From positions 1,764,001-1,828,000 of the forward strand of contig CP163498.1 in NCBI GenBank assembly GCA_041071465.1: a stretch of DNA of 64,000 nt, in the 5' to 3' direction. The stretch is from Pseudomonas putida (lineage in GTDB: Bacteria; Pseudomonadota; Gammaproteobacteria; Pseudomonadales; Pseudomonadaceae). Both the position numbers and the translations under genes were made by a program. A model generated the notes under the pieces. It did not search any database. It had not been told where the DNA came from and saw only the letters and a list, made by a program, of their open reading frames with translations. Positions 62,473 to 64,000 of this stretch are shown in pieces (the first letter of the stretch is position 1; every line of letters begins with the position of its first letter).

Positions 62473-63171
62473 TTGGCTGCCAAGAAAAAACCTGCCCCAA
62501 AGCGCGGCGCCAGCCGTCAGACGGCGCCGGCCAAACAGCCGATCCCCGGCTGGGTATGGCTGGCAGTCGGCCTGACCGTAGGCGCGTTCATCGTGTTCTT
62601 GATGAAGCTCGAACCCGGTGGCGACGACATCAAGCGCGCCAAACCCGAGCAGCAGAAGCCGGAGAAGGTGGCCGAGGCCAGCAAGCCCGCGCAGGCCACC
62701 CCGCAGCAGCCGGTGAAGCCGAAGTATGACTTCTACACCCTGCTGCCGGAGTCCGAGGTAATCGTGCCGCCAGAGGCCGTGCCAGAGAAGACGCCTCCGG
62801 TCCCGGCACAGCCGGTAACCCCGGTGACCCCGGCCGAAGCGGCGAAGATAGACACCGCTCGTGCACAGGCAGCCTTGCTCGGTCAGACCCCGCCACCGCC
62901 ACCACCGGTGATCAAGCCGGCAGCGACCACCCAGTACTTCCTGCAGGCGGGCTCGTTCCGCAAGCAGGCCGATGCCGACAAGGTGCGCGCACAGATCATT
63001 CTGCTGGGCCAGGCGGTAAAGGTGGAGTCAGGTACGGTCAAGGACGAAACCTGGTACCGCGTGCTGGTCGGGCCGTTCAGCAACCGTGAGCAGTTGACCG
63101 GCGCACAGAAGCAGCTGGCCGGGGCTGGGTTCAGCAACCTGTTGCTGCAACAGCGCCAGACCCGCCAGTAA
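62473..63171 (+). CDS. SPOR-domain inner-membrane protein (FtsN-like)
   Basis: The 232-residue protein has a basic cytoplasmic N-terminus, one membrane helix at about 26-45 (GWVWLAVGLTVGAFIVFLM), a long Pro-rich periplasmic linker and a SPOR domain at about 150-228 (YFLQAGSFRKQADADKVRAQIILLG, WYRVLVGPFSNREQ). This layout is that of FtsN, and the location after argS is where pseudomonads keep such a gene. The start is TTG 62473, one base after argS, implying translational coupling. I keep the symbol blank because E. coli-type FtsN essential-helix motifs were not checked. Confidence 0.88.
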   Translation: MAAKKKPAPKRGASRQTAPAKQPIPGWVWLAVGLTVGAFIVFLMKLEPGGDDIKRAKPEQQKPEKVAEASKPAQATPQQPVKPKYDFYTLLPESEVIVPPEAVPEKTPPVPAQPVTPVTPAEAAKIDTARAQAALLGQTPPPPPPVIKPAATTQYFLQAGSFRKQADADKVRAQIILLGQAVKVESGTVKDETWYRVLVGPFSNREQLTGAQKQLAGAGFSNLLLQQRQTRQ

Positions 63172-63180
63172 GCCTTGGTT

Positions 63181-63201
63181 GGGGGCTGCGTTGCAGCCCC
63201 C
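63181..63201. terminator. GC hairpin between the SPOR and TM2 genes
   Basis: GGGGGCTGC and GCAGCCCCC form a 9-bp stem with a three-base loop between convergent genes. No T run follows, so it may be a REP-derived remnant rather than a strong terminator. Confidence 0.4.
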
Positions 63202-63208
63202 GCCTACC

Positions 63209-63628
63209 TCATCCCCGCCCCGCATTCCGCTCGGAAACCTGGCTGTTCAGCGTCCAGAAGTCATACAGCACCCCCACCAGGAACAACCCGCCGGTAAAGA
63301 AGTAGATGATCGCGGTGATCCATTTACCCTGATACAGGCGATGCAGGCCGAACACCCCCAGGAAGGTCAGCAGAACCCAGGCGATGTTGTAGTCGATACG
63401 CCCCGACTGGAACCTCAGGTCAGCCTCACGGTCCATGGACGGGATCAGAAACAGGTCGATCAGCCAACCGATTCCCAGCAGGCCGAAGGTGAAGAACCAA
63501 AGGGTCCCCGTAATCGGCTTGCCATAGTAGAAACGATGGGACCCGGTGAAGCCGAAAATCCACAGCAAGTAGCCAATGGTTTTGCTGTGGGTGTCGTGAA
63601 AGGGCGCCCCCTGTTGATAACTGTTCAT
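63209..63628 (-). CDS. TM2-domain membrane protein
   Basis: The 139-residue protein shows two TM2 units: KTIGYLLWIFGFTGSHRFYYGKPITGTLWFFTFGLLGIGWLIDLFLI and the related IAWVLLTFLGVFGLHRLYQGKWITAIIYFFTGGLFLVGVLYDFW. Each has two short helices and the G.HR.Y.G turn. The function of bacterial TM2 proteins is unknown. It is convergent with the SPOR gene. Confidence 0.88.
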   Translation of the reverse strand: MNSYQQGAPFHDTHSKTIGYLLWIFGFTGSHRFYYGKPITGTLWFFTFGLLGIGWLIDLFLIPSMDREADLRFQSGRIDYNIAWVLLTFLGVFGLHRLYQGKWITAIIYFFTGGLFLVGVLYDFWTLNSQVSERNAGRG

Positions 63629-63794
63629 TCATAGCCCCTTTGGGTTATCCGAAAATTTTCTAAAAAAAAATGTGACTTTCTCGTCGCAGGCCGACGTACG
63701 GCACCTGGGCAATCGACCAACGGATCAAAGATTGATCAAAAAGCTGTTATAAAGTTGCGCGCCCAACACATAACTATTCATAAGAGCTTCATCT

Positions 63795-64000
63795 ATGCCG
63801 CCTTTGATCAAGACATGGCTGACCCTCTGCCTATTATTGCCCCTGGCCGCCCACGCCACCAATCGTGAGCAACGTCTTCCCAATGGTTTCACCGGCTACA
63901 CCACCAACGCCTCGGTGAAACACGCACCGGTCAAGCAAACCACACTGCGCGCTCGCCCAAGCAATGCCGCCAGCAGCCGCGGCGTGCAGGTTGCCGCCAT
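63795..64000 (+). CDS. Unknown secreted protein, N-terminal part only
   Basis: The frame runs off the window end after 68 codons. The N-terminus MPPLIKTWLTLCLLLPLAAHA is a clear signal peptide, followed by TNREQRLPNGFTGYTTNASVKHAP. I do not recognise the family. A TGTTATAAA extended -10-like element lies at about 63745-63753. Confidence 0.65.
   Translation, partial: MPPLIKTWLTLCLLLPLAAHATNREQRLPNGFTGYTTNASVKHAPVKQTTLRARPSNAASSRGVQVAA

Overview
The window is a chromosomal, high-GC segment from a fluorescent pseudomonad, very probably of the Pseudomonas putida group. The evidence is the gene order (glnA-ntrBC, secB-grxC-gpmI, betT/betIBA, gltBD-hemE, pilMNOPQ-aroKB-damX, mrcA, maeB, rpmE-priA-argS), the protein sequences, and the REP-type palindromes (core GCGGGTAAACCCGCTCCCAC and a GGGAGCGGCCTTGTGTCG variant) in several intergenic gaps. 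I see no rRNA, tRNA, IS element, prophage or CRISPR array. This is core genome with one accessory insertion.

Region by region. 0-3.5 kb: typA and thiI on the minus strand. 3.5-8.7 kb: the nitrogen control block glnA, ntrB, ntrC, followed by a three-module intergenic unit (8464-8638) with its own sigma54 promoter and NtrC-like sites. I interpret this as the nitrogen-regulated sRNA NrsZ. 8.6-16.2 kb: a small membrane protein, trmL, secB-grxC-rhodanese, gpmI, an EnvC-like activator, ctpA and a divergent polysaccharide deacetylase. 16.2-20.9 kb: a large dermonecrotic-toxin-like gene, apparently split in two by a one-base shift in a G run. 21-33 kb: an osmoadaptation cluster (betT, betI, betB, betA, then nhaP2 and mscK). 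33-38 kb: selO, trxC, an orphan ParA-like ATPase, a LysR/MFS divergent pair and a BOF-family periplasmic protein. 38-46 kb: hemE and gltBD. 46-53 kb: damX, aroB, aroK and a compact pilMNOPQ (hofMNOPQ-like) set. 53-64 kb: mrcA, maeB, a nuclease with a disrupted signal peptide, rpmE, priA, argS, a SPOR protein, a TM2 protein and the start of an unknown secreted protein.

The genes form three physiological themes. Nitrogen assimilation is the first: GlnA and GltBD form the GS-GOGAT cycle, NtrBC is the sensor pair, and there are sigma54/NtrC promoters at glnA and nrsZ plus an ArgR-like site at gltB. Osmotic and ion homeostasis is the second: choline uptake and oxidation to betaine, a K+/H+ antiporter, and a mechanosensitive channel. 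Envelope growth is the third: the EnvC-like protein, CtpA, DamX, PBP1A, the pilus-type secretin and the SPOR protein.

The most notable non-routine items are the tripartite sRNA, the split toxin gene with a hairpin over its ribosome-binding site, the homopolymer frameshift at the nuclease signal peptide, and the reduced PilO/PilP/PilQ set.
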